From Archaeoglobus_B sp964471215 (GTDB taxonomy: Archaea > Halobacteriota > Archaeoglobi > Archaeoglobales > Archaeoglobaceae), in the NCBI GenBank assembly GCA_964471215.1, contig CAYYFC010000002.1, positions 1 through 59,638 of the forward strand: 59,638 bases of DNA, in the 5' to 3' direction. This document shows positions 16,723-25,900 of the stretch, piece by piece. How positions within the stretch are numbered: position 1 is the stretch's first letter; each line of letters opens with the position of its first letter. Both the position numbers and the translations under genes were made by a program. The notes below the pieces were generated by a model that saw only the letters and a list, made by a program, of their open reading frames with translations, was not told where the DNA came from and searched no databases.

Positions 16723-18912
16723 ATGACGAGAGCTAAGAAGATGATAGATAAGATTAAGGAGCTAATGTGGAAACCCGAGAGGATAAGGAATATGGGTATA
16801 GTTGCCCATATTGATCATGGTAAAACAACCCTTAGCGATAACCTCTTAGCAGGGGCGGGAATGATAAGTGAAGAACTTGCAGGACAGCAGCTCTATCTTG
16901 ATTTCGATGAGCAGGAAAGGGAAAGGGGTATTACGATACAGGCAGCTAACGTCTCGATGGTTCACGAGTACAAGGGCGAGGAATACCTTATAAATCTCAT
17001 AGATACACCGGGTCACGTCGACTTCGGAGGAGATGTGACAAGGGCTATGAGAGCCGTTGACGGGGTTATAGTCGTAGTCGATGCAGTAGAGGGAGTAATG
17101 CCCCAGACCGAAACGGTTCTGAGACAGGCTTTGAGGGAAAACGTAAAACCCGTTCTGTTCATAAACAAGGTTGATAGGCTCATAAACGAGCTCGAGCTGA
17201 CTCCTGATCAGATGCAGGAGAGGTTTATCAGGGTTATAACTGATGTCAACAAGCTAATAAAGGCTATGAAGCCTGAAAAGTACAAGGATTGGATGCTTAA
17301 GGTTGAGGACGGAAGCGTTGCATTCGGTTCGGCACTCTATAAATGGGCGGTCAGTGTACCTTCGATGAAGGAGACAAAAATAGGATTTAAGGAGGTTTAT
17401 AGATACTTAAGGGAGGACAACTGGAGAGAACTTTCCAAGAGAACTCCCCTTCACAGAGTTGTACTCGACATGGTAATCAGGCATCTACCTTCACCGATAG
17501 AGGCTCAAAAGGAGAGGATCAAGACCATATGGAGGGGAAATATAGCGAGCGAGGAAGGTAAGGCCATGGTGAACTGCGATCCAAAAGGACCAATAGCACT
17601 CATGATTACGAAGATAGTTGTTGATCCGCATGCAGGAGAGGTTGCCGTTGGCAGACTCTTCAGCGGAACTCTTAGGCCGGGCATGGAACTGTACGTCATC
17701 GACAGAAAGACGAAGAATAGGATTCAGACGATAGGACTGTTTATGGGTCCCAGGAGAGTAGAGGTTCCAGAAATACCGGCCGGAAACATAGTAGCTGTTG
17801 TTGGATTGAGGGATGCCGTGGCAGGATCTACATGTTCGACGATTGAGGAATTTGAGCCTTTTGAGGAGATAAAGCACATATGTGAGCCAGTTGTGACAAT
17901 GGCAATTGAAGCAAAGAATCCAAGAGATCTTCCAAAGCTTATAGAAGTTTTAAGACAGCTTGCAAAGGAGGATCCAACACTGCATGTCACGCTGAATGAG
18001 GAGACGGGAGAGCATCTCATAAGCGGAATGGGAGAGCTTCACCTTGAGGTTAAGGTTGAAAAGATAAGAAGGGAGAAGAAGATCGAGGTTGTTACTTCAC
18101 CTCCAATAGTCGTATTTAGGGAAACTGTTACTAAGGTTTCCCCGATTATAGAGGGGAAGTCCCCCAACAAGCACAACAAGTTCTACATAGTAGTTGAACC
18201 ACTACCGTTTGAAGTTATAAAGCTATTCAGAGAGGAGAACATAGATCTGAGAAAGGTCGATAAAAAAGCCCTTAGAAGAAAGCTAATAGAGGCTGGTTTA
18301 ACTAAGGAGGAAGCGGCGGGAATACAGGATTACTATGAGGGCAACGTTTTCTGCGATGTGACAAAGGGAATTCAGTATTTAAACGAAACAATGGACTTGA
18401 TACTGCAGGGATTCAGAGAGGCGATTAGTTCAGGACCTCTGGCGAAGGAACCGTGCATGGGTCTGAAGGTAAAACTCGTCGACTGTAAACTTCACGAGGA
18501 CTCTGTTCACAGAGGTCCTGCACAGGTAATACCGGCGGTTAAGGGTGCGATATATGCCGCGATACTCCAGGCAGATCCAACTCTGCTTGAGCCTTATCAG
18601 AAGGTGTTCATAACGGTTCCTCAGGACATGCTCGGTAATGTCACTAGGGAGATACAGGGGAGAAGAGGACAGATACTGGAAATGAGAACGGAGGGAGATC
18701 TTGTAACGGTGGTTGCAAAAGCACCGGTTAAGGAGATGTTCGGTTTTGCAGGCGCCATAAGATCGGCAACTGCCGGAAAGGCTATGTGGAGCGTAGAACA
18801 CGCCGGATTTGAACCGGTACCTCAGGCATTGCTAGAAAGCTTTATAACGGAAGTCAGAAAGAGAAAGGGATTAAAACTTGAAATTCCAAAACCGGAGGAC
18901 TTCATAAGCTGA
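16723..18912 (+). CDS. fusA: Translation elongation factor 2 (aEF-2)
   Basis: This 729-residue GTPase drives ribosomal translocation. G1 is AHIDHGKTTL (about residues 27-36), G3 is DTPGHVDF (about 94) and G4 is NKVD (about 148). The domain IV tip is MWSVEHAGFEPVP with His693, the residue modified to diphthamide in archaea. The ATG has an AGGTGAG Shine-Dalgarno-like sequence 6-7 bp upstream. The EF-1alpha gene often follows in archaea but is not here; instead there is a gap of 370 bp. Confidence 0.98.
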   Translation: MTRAKKMIDKIKELMWKPERIRNMGIVAHIDHGKTTLSDNLLAGAGMISEELAGQQLYLDFDEQERERGITIQAANVSMVHEYKGEEYLINLIDTPGHVDFGGDVTRAMRAVDGVIVVVDAVEGVMPQTETVLRQALRENVKPVLFINKVDRLINELELTPDQMQERFIRVITDVNKLIKAMKPEKYKDWMLKVEDGSVAFGSALYKWAVSVPSMKETKIGFKEVYRYLREDNWRELSKRTPLHRVVLDMVIRHLPSPIEAQKERIKTIWRGNIASEEGKAMVNCDPKGPIALMITKIVVDPHAGEVAVGRLFSGTLRPGMELYVIDRKTKNRIQTIGLFMGPRRVEVPEIPAGNIVAVVGLRDAVAGSTCSTIEEFEPFEEIKHICEPVVTMAIEAKNPRDLPKLIEVLRQLAKEDPTLHVTLNEETGEHLISGMGELHLEVKVEKIRREKKIEVVTSPPIVVFRETVTKVSPIIEGKSPNKHNKFYIVVEPLPFEVIKLFREENIDLRKVDKKALRRKLIEAGLTKEEAAGIQDYYEGNVFCDVTKGIQYLNETMDLILQGFREAISSGPLAKEPCMGLKVKLVDCKLHEDSVHRGPAQVIPAVKGAIYAAILQADPTLLEPYQKVFITVPQDMLGNVTREIQGRRGQILEMRTEGDLVTVVAKAPVKEMFGFAGAIRSATAGKAMWSVEHAGFEPVPQALLESFITEVRKRKGLKLEIPKPEDFIS

Positions 18913-19283
18913 TTTATTTTTAAAAAATTAGGTATTTCGTGCGGATTGCCGAAGAGATCTTGTGTTGCCCTTATTTTTACTCCTCTAAAATTGTATCGTC
19001 GTAATCTCCAAACCCATTACATAGACAATCGAGGTTATTGCTTTCATCTGTTGGCATGTGCTAGGTAAAAAAATTTGAGCTTAATTTGGTAAAAATCCCC
19101 ATAAAAACGACTTTTAAATTCCGTATGGATCGCGATCGACGAACGTTTTGTTCTCGCATGAATTCCAGAGATTTGACTTTAAATATCTATATAAATTAAT
19201 ATTGAATTGAAATAAATTTTTGCGATTATTATTCAGGATATGAAAAAATAAGTTTTTTTATTCAGATGTTTAACTTCTAAAGC
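18913..19283 (+). other. Non-coding gap after fusA
   Basis: I see no gene in these 371 bp. Just after the fusA stop there is a T-rich run (TTTATTTTT at 18915-18923), a plausible archaeal terminator for the long operon. Further on are AT-rich stretches (TTTAAATATCTATATAAATT at about 19179-19198) and T-tracts before ribL that can serve as its promoter. No hairpin or RNA motif stood out. Confidence 0.5.
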
Positions 19284-19751
19284 ATGGTTAGGGTTGTTGC
19301 AACCGGAACTTTTGATATAATTCATCCGGGACACATAAGGTATCTTGAAGAGGCAAAAAAGCTTGGAGATGAGCTCATAGTCATAGTTGCTAGGGAAAAA
19401 AACGTTAAGCATAAGCCAAAACCAATAATTCCTGAAGAACAGAGGAGAAGGGTTGTTGAGTCATTAAAACCCGTAGATAGGGCGATTTTGGGAGATGAAA
19501 GGGATATTTTCAAACCCATAATGGAGTTAAAGCCAGATATAATAGTTCTCGGTTACGACCAGCACTTCGATGAGAAAAAGCTTGAGGAGGAGCTTAGAAG
19601 GAGGGGGCTGAGTACAAGGGTTATAAGGATAACCGCGAAGGAGGAATGCGAATACTGCTCGTCTACAAGGATAATTAAGAGGATAGTGGATGTCGTAAAG
19701 AGTAGATTGAAGGAATACGAGGAGTTTTTCAGATCCAGGAGGATAGATTGA
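19284..19751 (+). CDS. ribL: Archaeal FAD synthase (RibL-type adenylyltransferase)
   Basis: The 155-residue nucleotidyltransferase transfers AMP from ATP to FMN. The N-terminal motif GTFDIIHPGHIRYLEEAK has the HxGH signature (HPGH, about residues 16-19). The C-terminal CEYCSSTRIIKRI (about 127-139) carries the SSTRII motif together with the cysteine pair described for the M. jannaschii enzyme. Other members of this cytidylyltransferase family use CTP, so substrate choice rests on length, the cysteines and archaeal context. Confidence 0.85.
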   Translation: MVRVVATGTFDIIHPGHIRYLEEAKKLGDELIVIVAREKNVKHKPKPIIPEEQRRRVVESLKPVDRAILGDERDIFKPIMELKPDIIVLGYDQHFDEKKLEEELRRRGLSTRVIRITAKEECEYCSSTRIIKRIVDVVKSRLKEYEEFFRSRRID

Positions 19752-19761
19752 TCACGCAAAG

Positions 19762-19770
19762 TTTTAAATA
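19762..19770 (+). promoter_or_regulatory. TATA box of rpl10e
   Basis: TTTTAAATA is centred about 26 bp before the ATG of rpl10e (19792). With normal archaeal spacing, transcription would start at or next to the ATG, so this mRNA is probably leaderless. Confidence 0.55.
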
Positions 19771-19791
19771 TCTTTTTTCAGCTCTTCATCT

Positions 19792-20316
19792 ATGGCCAGA
19801 AAACCCGCAAAGATGTGGAGGAGACTTGAGAGGCCTTATACGAGAAAGGAGTACATAGACGGTATCCCGGGAATAAGGATCAGGCAGTTCGAAATGGGTA
19901 ACAGATCAGCGGATTTTCCGGTCATGCTATCTCTGGTTGCGGAAGAGGATGTCCAGATAAGGGATACGGCACTGGAGGCATCTAGGCTTGCTGCGGGCAA
20001 ATTTCTAGCAAAAATGGTCGGCAGCACGAATTTCAAGCTTAAGATAAGACTCTATCCCCATCACATACTAAGGGAGCATAAGATGGCGGTCGGTGCAGGA
20101 GCAGACAGGATTTCCCAGGGAATGAGAAAGGCCTTTGGCAAACCAGTCGGTCTTGCAGCCCAAGTCACTTCTGGAAAAAAGATTCTGAGCGTCTGGGTGA
20201 AGCCCGAACACTTCGAATTTGCAAAGGAAGCTCTGAAGAGGGCGGGCCAGAAGCTTCCAACTCCAACTAGGATAGTTGTTGAAAAGGGATCAGAATTTCT
20301 CAAGGGCAAGATCTAA
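19792..20316 (+). CDS. rpl10e: Ribosomal protein uL16 (L10e)
   Basis: This 174-residue large-subunit protein starts with the family hallmark MARKPAKMWRRLERPYTRKE and has IPGIRIRQFEMGN. Central SRLAAGKFLAKM and HHILREHKMAVGAGADRISQGMR-type sequence (split here) are typical. It helps form the tRNA accommodation corridor. It is monocistronic, or the first gene before serB (33-bp gap). Confidence 0.97.
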   Translation: MARKPAKMWRRLERPYTRKEYIDGIPGIRIRQFEMGNRSADFPVMLSLVAEEDVQIRDTALEASRLAAGKFLAKMVGSTNFKLKIRLYPHHILREHKMAVGAGADRISQGMRKAFGKPVGLAAQVTSGKKILSVWVKPEHFEFAKEALKRAGQKLPTPTRIVVEKGSEFLKGKI

Positions 20317-20349
20317 AAGATTTTTATACAGATCTGTTAGAAAATATGC

Positions 20350-21510
20350 GTGGAAAAAATAGCGATTACCGTCTACGGTCCGGATAGGCGTGGAATAGTG
20401 TACGGAATATCCAAGGTTCTGGCGGATAACAACGTTAATATAATAGATATAGAGCAGACTGTTCTGCACGGACTATTCATAATGTTTATAATAGCCGATA
20501 TGGAAAAATCCTTGATAGATTTTGAGAGGTTAAGTGATATACTCAGGAAGAAGGGTGAGGAGATAGGCGTTCATGTTAACGTATCGAGGTTTAGAGAGGT
20601 AAAAAAGGCCAAGAAAAACCTTTACGTTATAACCGTTCTCGGCAGGGACAGGGTGGGGATAGTCAGAGATATATCTAAAATACTCCTTAAATACGGTGTA
20701 AACATAGAAAAAACAAGTCTTATTGCAAGAGATAAGCTCATATCAATAGAATTTATTGTGGATATAGGAAAAGCTGATCCAGATGTTATAAAGAGGAGAC
20801 TGAAGGACGATGTTGAAAGATTTGGCCTAGATATAGTCATCCAGCCATACTCGATTTTTGAAAGGGAGAAGAGGTTGATAGTGTTCGATATGGACTCAAC
20901 ACTCATAAATACGGAGATAATCGATGAATTAGCAAAGATTGCAGGTGTTGAGGAGGAGGTAAAGAAGATAACAAAGATGGCGATGGAGGGGAAGATAGAT
21001 TTCAAGGAAGCTTTGATTAAAAGAGTTGAGCTTTTAAGAGGCTTGCCTGTAGAAGTTCTTGAGAAGATTTACGATAAAATAGAACTTACGGAGGGTGCTA
21101 AGGAACTCGTTCAGGCATTAAAGAGGGCAGGTTATAAAATAGCTCTTATAAGCGGCGGCTTTACTTATTTCACCGAAAAATTGAAGAAGGAGCTGGGACT
21201 CGATTACGCATTCGGTAACGAGCTTGAGATAAAGGACGGTAAACTAACGGGTAGAATTAAGGGAAGAATAATCGATGCGAAGGAAAAGGCGAGAATAATC
21301 GAAGAAATAGCGAGGAAAGAGGGGATTAGCAGGGAAAACATAGTGGCCGTCGGTGATGGTGCGAACGATAAGATAATGATAGAAAACGCAGGACTCGGCA
21401 TAGCCTTTAATGCAAAGGAGGCGTTAAGGGAAGTAGCTGACGGCATGATTTCGGATTTAATGGAACTAGCAGGTGTTTTAAGACTTAAGGAGTTCAAAAA
21501 AAGGGTATGA
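20350..21510 (+). CDS. serB: Phosphoserine phosphatase with two ACT domains
   Basis: The 386-residue enzyme converts O-phosphoserine to serine, the last step of the phosphorylated serine pathway. Two tandem ACT domains (about 1-80 and 90-165; VYGPDRRGIVYGISKVL and VLGRDRVGIVRDISKIL) suggest amino-acid feedback. The HAD catalytic motif FDMDSTLI is at 179-186, with motif II SGGF and the acidic motif VGDGANDK near 332. The start is GTG 20350, since an ATG 4 bp upstream is out of frame. Its 3' end overlaps the convergent amidohydrolase gene by 33 bp. Confidence 0.93.
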   Translation: MEKIAITVYGPDRRGIVYGISKVLADNNVNIIDIEQTVLHGLFIMFIIADMEKSLIDFERLSDILRKKGEEIGVHVNVSRFREVKKAKKNLYVITVLGRDRVGIVRDISKILLKYGVNIEKTSLIARDKLISIEFIVDIGKADPDVIKRRLKDDVERFGLDIVIQPYSIFEREKRLIVFDMDSTLINTEIIDELAKIAGVEEEVKKITKMAMEGKIDFKEALIKRVELLRGLPVEVLEKIYDKIELTEGAKELVQALKRAGYKIALISGGFTYFTEKLKKELGLDYAFGNELEIKDGKLTGRIKGRIIDAKEKARIIEEIARKEGISRENIVAVGDGANDKIMIENAGLGIAFNAKEALREVADGMISDLMELAGVLRLKEFKKRV

Positions 21511-22485
21511 CAGTACGAGTTCTAAATCCTCAGCACATGCTCTCCTAACTATTGAAGATATGGGATTTCTTGTCCTGAAAAGGTTTTTCCTCTTATGAAA
21601 TATGAGTACGTGAGGATCGAATCCGAGAAGCTTGAAAGATCTGAAAGCGGCCTTAAGTATCTCGACATCGGATCTGAGGAGGTATGATATGAAATGCATT
21701 TCTTCGAGCATGGAAGGGTTGCACACCATTGCGTTGTCCGTTCCTATTAGCCATAGATCGTAATCGATTAGTATCCTGTAATTCCTTACGTTTAAGAGGT
21801 CGAAGAAGGCGTTTGATCTTATACAAGACACTATGGGTATTTCCTCTTCCATTGCGATCTTTAGGTTTTTTACATCGGATTTATTCATGTGAATGAGTAT
21901 ATCGGGTTCAAGGCTCAATGCGTTTGGGACATCTGAATCATCAACCTCTCCGGCGTGTATTGCAAAAACTACCTTCTTCTTCCTTGCTATATCCCTTATA
22001 TCCTCTAGAAATCTTAAATCGTGATCTCTAGTCGAGCTCATGCCGAATCCAAAAGACAATTCGGCTAAATCTTCCGCCTCGCATATATTAGATGGTCTCG
22101 TAAGGGGTTTGCATATTTTCATGTCATCGGCCTTTTTCAGCAGCTCGTAACCCTTTAGACCACCCTCCCTGAAATCGAGTATGGCTGTCGTACCGCTGGA
22201 AAAAGCTGTTTTTATGGAGTTTCTAATGCATCTCACGATTTCATCATCACCAGCCTCCTCCAACACCTTAAACTTGTAGTCTCTAACGGCTTTTTCGATC
22301 GGCATGAACTCTATATCCTTTGCTACCGAATCACCGAGATGCGTGTGGGCGTTGAAAAAAGATGGAAGGACTATGAATTCCGGTTCAACATTCCTCTCCT
22401 CAAAAAATATCTGATTACGGTCTATCGTGAGCACTCCCCTTAAAGTCTCGCATTCGGGTGTTATCAGATCGCATTTGAAGTCCAT
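21478..22485 (-). CDS. Amidohydrolase-superfamily protein (deaminase-like)
   Basis: The 335-residue protein of the metal-dependent amidohydrolase superfamily keeps a full set of likely metal ligands: NAHTH (about residues 46-50), FAIHAGE (about 174), ILIHMNK (about 195) and GTDNAM (about 249). This pattern resembles cytosine/adenosine/chlorohydrolase-type deaminases. It is shorter than most (about 400), and the N-terminal beta segment is trimmed. The substrate is unknown. It lies 17 bp downstream of ilvD on the same strand, so it may share its transcript. Confidence 0.8.
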   Translation of the reverse strand: MDFKCDLITPECETLRGVLTIDRNQIFFEERNVEPEFIVLPSFFNAHTHLGDSVAKDIEFMPIEKAVRDYKFKVLEEAGDDEIVRCIRNSIKTAFSSGTTAILDFREGGLKGYELLKKADDMKICKPLTRPSNICEAEDLAELSFGFGMSSTRDHDLRFLEDIRDIARKKKVVFAIHAGEVDDSDVPNALSLEPDILIHMNKSDVKNLKIAMEEEIPIVSCIRSNAFFDLLNVRNYRILIDYDLWLIGTDNAMVCNPSMLEEMHFISYLLRSDVEILKAAFRSFKLLGFDPHVLIFHKRKNLFRTRNPISSIVRRACAEDLELVLSYPFFELLKS

Positions 22486-22502
22486 ATAGATAGATGTTAC
22501 AG

Positions 22503-24143
22503 TTATTTTAAAATTGCACCCTCATCTGCCTGACATACCAGTTTCGAGTACTTCGCAAGAAATCCCCTGTGCTCTATCTTCTTCGGTCTCCATTTCTCTC
22601 TTCTATCCCTCAGCTCATCCTTATCAACTTCGAGCTCCAGCCTTCTACTGTATATATCTATTGAAATTGGATCACCATCTCTTACAAGCGCTATCGTTCC
22701 CCCTACGATCGCCTCAGGGCTTACGTGACCTATGCACGGTCCCCTTGTAGCGCCGCTGAATCTGCCATCGGTTATCAATGCAACCCTTTTCAAACCCATC
22801 CCGGCTATGGAAGCTGTGGGTAGAAGCATCTCCGGCATTCCGCAGGCCTTTGGTCCCATGTACCTTATGACAACGACATCTCCCTCTTCTATCTCGTTGT
22901 TAAGAATTGATCTTAATGCTGATTTCTCATCGTCGAAAACCTTTGCATATCCTCTGAATCTGAACATATCCCTATCCATTGCAGAAATCTTTACAACTGC
23001 ACCTCTTTCCGCTAGGTTACCTCTTAATATTGCAATTCCACCTTCACGGCTGATTGGATCGTTCATATCCCTTATTATATCCCTTCCCCTGACAACAGCC
23101 ATCTCTGCTATTTCGTATATACTCTTCCCGCTCACCGTCATTTCATCATTCATGATTTCTTTCGCCTTTTTCAATAGCATCGGAACTCCTCCGCTTTCAT
23201 CCAGATCCAGAACAGTATATTCGGAGGAGGGATCCAGAGAAAGTATATGCGGCGTGTTTCTGCTTATCTCATCGAATAAATCCAGTGTTAACTTGATACC
23301 GCATTCCCTGGCAATTGCAGGCAGATGAAGAACTGTGTTCGTTGAACCCCCTATAAGCATGTCCACCTTTATCGCGTTTTCAAAAGATCTCTCGTTTATG
23401 AAGTCAAGGGGTTTTATATCCTGTTTAACAAGTTCAACTACCCTTATACCGCTCTCCTTGGCAATTCTAAATTTCCTGGACGATACAGCAGGAGAAGTCG
23501 AGCAGTAGGGAAGGCAAAGACCCAAAACCTCTGTTATTATCTGCATGGTATTTGCCGTGTAAAGTCCTTGGCAGCTACCGAAATAACAGGCGCAAAAGTC
23601 CTCGTACAGCTTTAATTCCTTTTCTTCGATCTTTTTAGCCTTGTATAAACCCATCGCCTCGAACGCCGTTTTAATTGTTGCCGGCCTGTTTTTTATCCTT
23701 TCAGCTATCATTGGACCTCCGCATACGACTATCGATGGTATGTTCAACCTTAAAACAGCCATTAGCATTCCGGGAATTATCTTGTCGCAAGCACCGATAA
23801 CGACGAGGCCATCGAATTTGTGAGCCCTGACCATGGCCTCGATGGAATCTGCTATAAGTTCTCTTGTCGGTAAGGAGTAGAACATGCCGTCATGCCCCAT
23901 TGCAATTCCATCGCATACACCTATTACTCCGAATTCGAATGCAACGCCTCCGGCGGAATGTATTCCCTCTCTTACAAACTGGGCTATCTTATCGAGATTT
24001 GCGTGACCGGGTACAATTGTACTGTAGGCGTTTGCAATTCCTATAAACGGTTTATCCATTTCTTCATCGATAACGCCTAACGATTTCAGTAAAGCTCTGT
24101 GAGCAATCCTTTCAACACCTTTCTTCACATCATCGCTCCTCAT
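22503..24143 (-). CDS. ilvD: Dihydroxy-acid dehydratase
   Basis: The 546-residue Fe-S enzyme makes 2-keto acids for valine, isoleucine and pantothenate. Cluster cysteines appear in GVCDGIAMGHDGM (about 74), GACDKIIPG (about 117) and GSCQGLYTANTMQ (about 189). Substrate-binding GGSTNTVLHLPAIA and the C-terminal GRFSGATRGPCIGHVSPEA are typical. Full length, ATG start. No other ilv genes are in the window. Confidence 0.97.
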   Translation of the reverse strand: MRSDDVKKGVERIAHRALLKSLGVIDEEMDKPFIGIANAYSTIVPGHANLDKIAQFVREGIHSAGGVAFEFGVIGVCDGIAMGHDGMFYSLPTRELIADSIEAMVRAHKFDGLVVIGACDKIIPGMLMAVLRLNIPSIVVCGGPMIAERIKNRPATIKTAFEAMGLYKAKKIEEKELKLYEDFCACYFGSCQGLYTANTMQIITEVLGLCLPYCSTSPAVSSRKFRIAKESGIRVVELVKQDIKPLDFINERSFENAIKVDMLIGGSTNTVLHLPAIARECGIKLTLDLFDEISRNTPHILSLDPSSEYTVLDLDESGGVPMLLKKAKEIMNDEMTVSGKSIYEIAEMAVVRGRDIIRDMNDPISREGGIAILRGNLAERGAVVKISAMDRDMFRFRGYAKVFDDEKSALRSILNNEIEEGDVVVIRYMGPKACGMPEMLLPTASIAGMGLKRVALITDGRFSGATRGPCIGHVSPEAIVGGTIALVRDGDPISIDIYSRRLELEVDKDELRDRREKWRPKKIEHRGFLAKYSKLVCQADEGAILK

Positions 24144-24426
24144 CTAGATCAAATCACGCCGCCGTATTTTTAAATTTTTGTTTAACATAGAATCCGTAGC
24201 AAAATGATTGTCCTTAACTGATATCTTTCTCAGTAGCCTGATATCGCAGTAAATCGAATAGGTAATTCCAAGATTTCAAATGGAATCTCCGATATCTTCA
24301 GAAGAATTTATCAAAACAATTTATTATTTATATAATACTATTTAAATATAAAAATATAGACATTTTGTTATAATAGTTTAATTTATTTATGCGAAAACAT
24401 TTTAGTCTACGGGACAAATTCCGTGT

Positions 24427-25146
24427 ATGAAGATCCTTGTGTGCGGTAAGGGCGGTTGCGGTAAGAGTGTGATCGCAACTCTCATATCAAAAGCTCTAGC
24501 TGATAGGGGCTATGATGTACTCGTAATAGATGGAGATGAATCCAATTTGAGTTTACACAGATTTTTAGGCCTGGATATGCCCAGATTATTTAGGGATTAT
24601 TTTGGAAGCAGGAAGGAAGTATTTGAAAGGATAAAAAAGTTAGAAATAAGGAGTATATGTGAAATACCCGATGATTTCATTGCAAAAAGGGACAGGATAA
24701 AACTGCTATGCATAGGTAAAATACATGAATTCGGAGAGGGATGTGCATGTCCAATGGCAGCTTTACTCAGGGAATTTCTGAGAAATCTGAAACCGGAAAG
24801 GAATGAATTTGTAATAGTGGACACAGAGGCAGGAATTGAGCATTTTGGTAGAGCAGTCGAAATTGGATGCGATTTAATACTGCTTGTTCTCGACCCCACA
24901 TACGAATCCATACTTCTCTCTAAGAGGATTACTGAAATGAAGATGGGGAAAAAGGTATTTTTCATACTCAACAAGATTGACGAAACGTCAAAGAACATAG
25001 TTCTCTCGAGTATCGATAAAACTAGAGTTATAGCGATAATTCCGGTTGTAGATGATATAGCAGTCTCATGTCTTAAAGGAGAGGAGATTAATGTGAGATT
25101 GAAGGAGATTGAGAGGGTTGCGGACTTCTTGGTGGGCATGAAATAG
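24427..25146 (+). CDS. CooC-like nickel-insertion / MinD-type ATPase
   Basis: The 239-residue P-loop NTPase has the deviant Walker A CGKGGCGKSVIA (residues 6-17). A GCACPMAALL segment (about 107) holds the CxC motif that in CooC binds nickel or zinc at the dimer interface, and VDTEAGIEHFGR is the switch II region. CooC proteins load Ni into CO dehydrogenase, an enzyme central to Archaeoglobales carbon metabolism. No CODH/ACS gene lies beside it here, so the target is inferred. The gene stands alone after an AT-rich intergenic stretch of 283 bp. Confidence 0.82.
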   Translation: MKILVCGKGGCGKSVIATLISKALADRGYDVLVIDGDESNLSLHRFLGLDMPRLFRDYFGSRKEVFERIKKLEIRSICEIPDDFIAKRDRIKLLCIGKIHEFGEGCACPMAALLREFLRNLKPERNEFVIVDTEAGIEHFGRAVEIGCDLILLVLDPTYESILLSKRITEMKMGKKVFFILNKIDETSKNIVLSSIDKTRVIAIIPVVDDIAVSCLKGEEINVRLKEIERVADFLVGMK

Positions 25147-25255
25147 ACTAAATGTTAAGGTCTTAGATTTGCAGGTAATTAACCAATGCGTTAAACCGTA
25201 ACAGCTAATGGAATATAGCCTTCTGAAAATCTCCAAATCTTTTCGATATTATAAT

Positions 25256-25852
25256 CTAAAATCCCTTAAACATACGAAATTGCTGGAATGTAAGGAGCGA
25301 ATAGATGGATATTGCGATGAGCATCGAAGTCGGAATAAGGACGCATATAATCGACCTTTTCAAATCTATATCCCTTGAATGCTTGACGGCGAAAACGAGT
25401 ATGTTTGCCTGCCATACAGTTTTTGCTATACTGAATATGGTAAGATGAATTGCCGGTCTGAAACTGAATAGGTAAAAGTCTAAAGGTGACAGGACTATGA
25501 ACGGTAGAAAGCTGAAGGATGTGAATTTCAAGGTCCTTGAAAAACCGTTCTTTCCACCAAATATCGAGGATAATCCGTGAAGTACGGCCGCAATTATTAT
25601 CCAGGATATAAAAGCCGATAAAAAAGGTGAAATTATTGTCTGAACTCTTACAATTTCGATAACAATTCTCACCTGCTCAACCGTCAGTTTTTCCGAAAGA
25701 ATTTGCGTAAGATAAGCTTCAATTTCCCCGATTTTTAAATAGGATATGATGCTTCCGATTATCCCCGACAGGGAAACGATCAACACCGGTATGAAAAAAC
25801 CCGTTTCAAGCCTTCTAAAAAATTCGTCTGGGTTGTACAGAACCCTTATCAT
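25256..25852 (-). CDS. Yip1-domain membrane protein
   Basis: This is a 198-residue integral membrane protein with about five hydrophobic helices (around 20-40, 70-92, 108-130, 135-155 and 165-187) and the N-terminal NPDEFFRRLE, a frequent opening of archaeal/bacterial YIP1-family proteins. The function is unknown. It is divergent from trm14, with starts 48 bp apart. Confidence 0.75.
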   Translation of the reverse strand: MIRVLYNPDEFFRRLETGFFIPVLIVSLSGIIGSIISYLKIGEIEAYLTQILSEKLTVEQVRIVIEIVRVQTIISPFLSAFISWIIIAAVLHGLSSIFGGKNGFSRTLKFTSFSFLPFIVLSPLDFYLFSFRPAIHLTIFSIAKTVWQANILVFAVKHSRDIDLKRSIICVLIPTSMLIAISIYSLLTFQQFRMFKGF

Positions 25853-25900
25853 ATCACGAATTTAGCATCTATTTAAAAACATTTGCCGTAATTCAGTTAA

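Noticed and set aside
24195..24250. Possible C/D box RNA (ATGATT ... CTGA ... CTGA)
   Set aside because: Only a poor C box and no C' box; spacing is not right.
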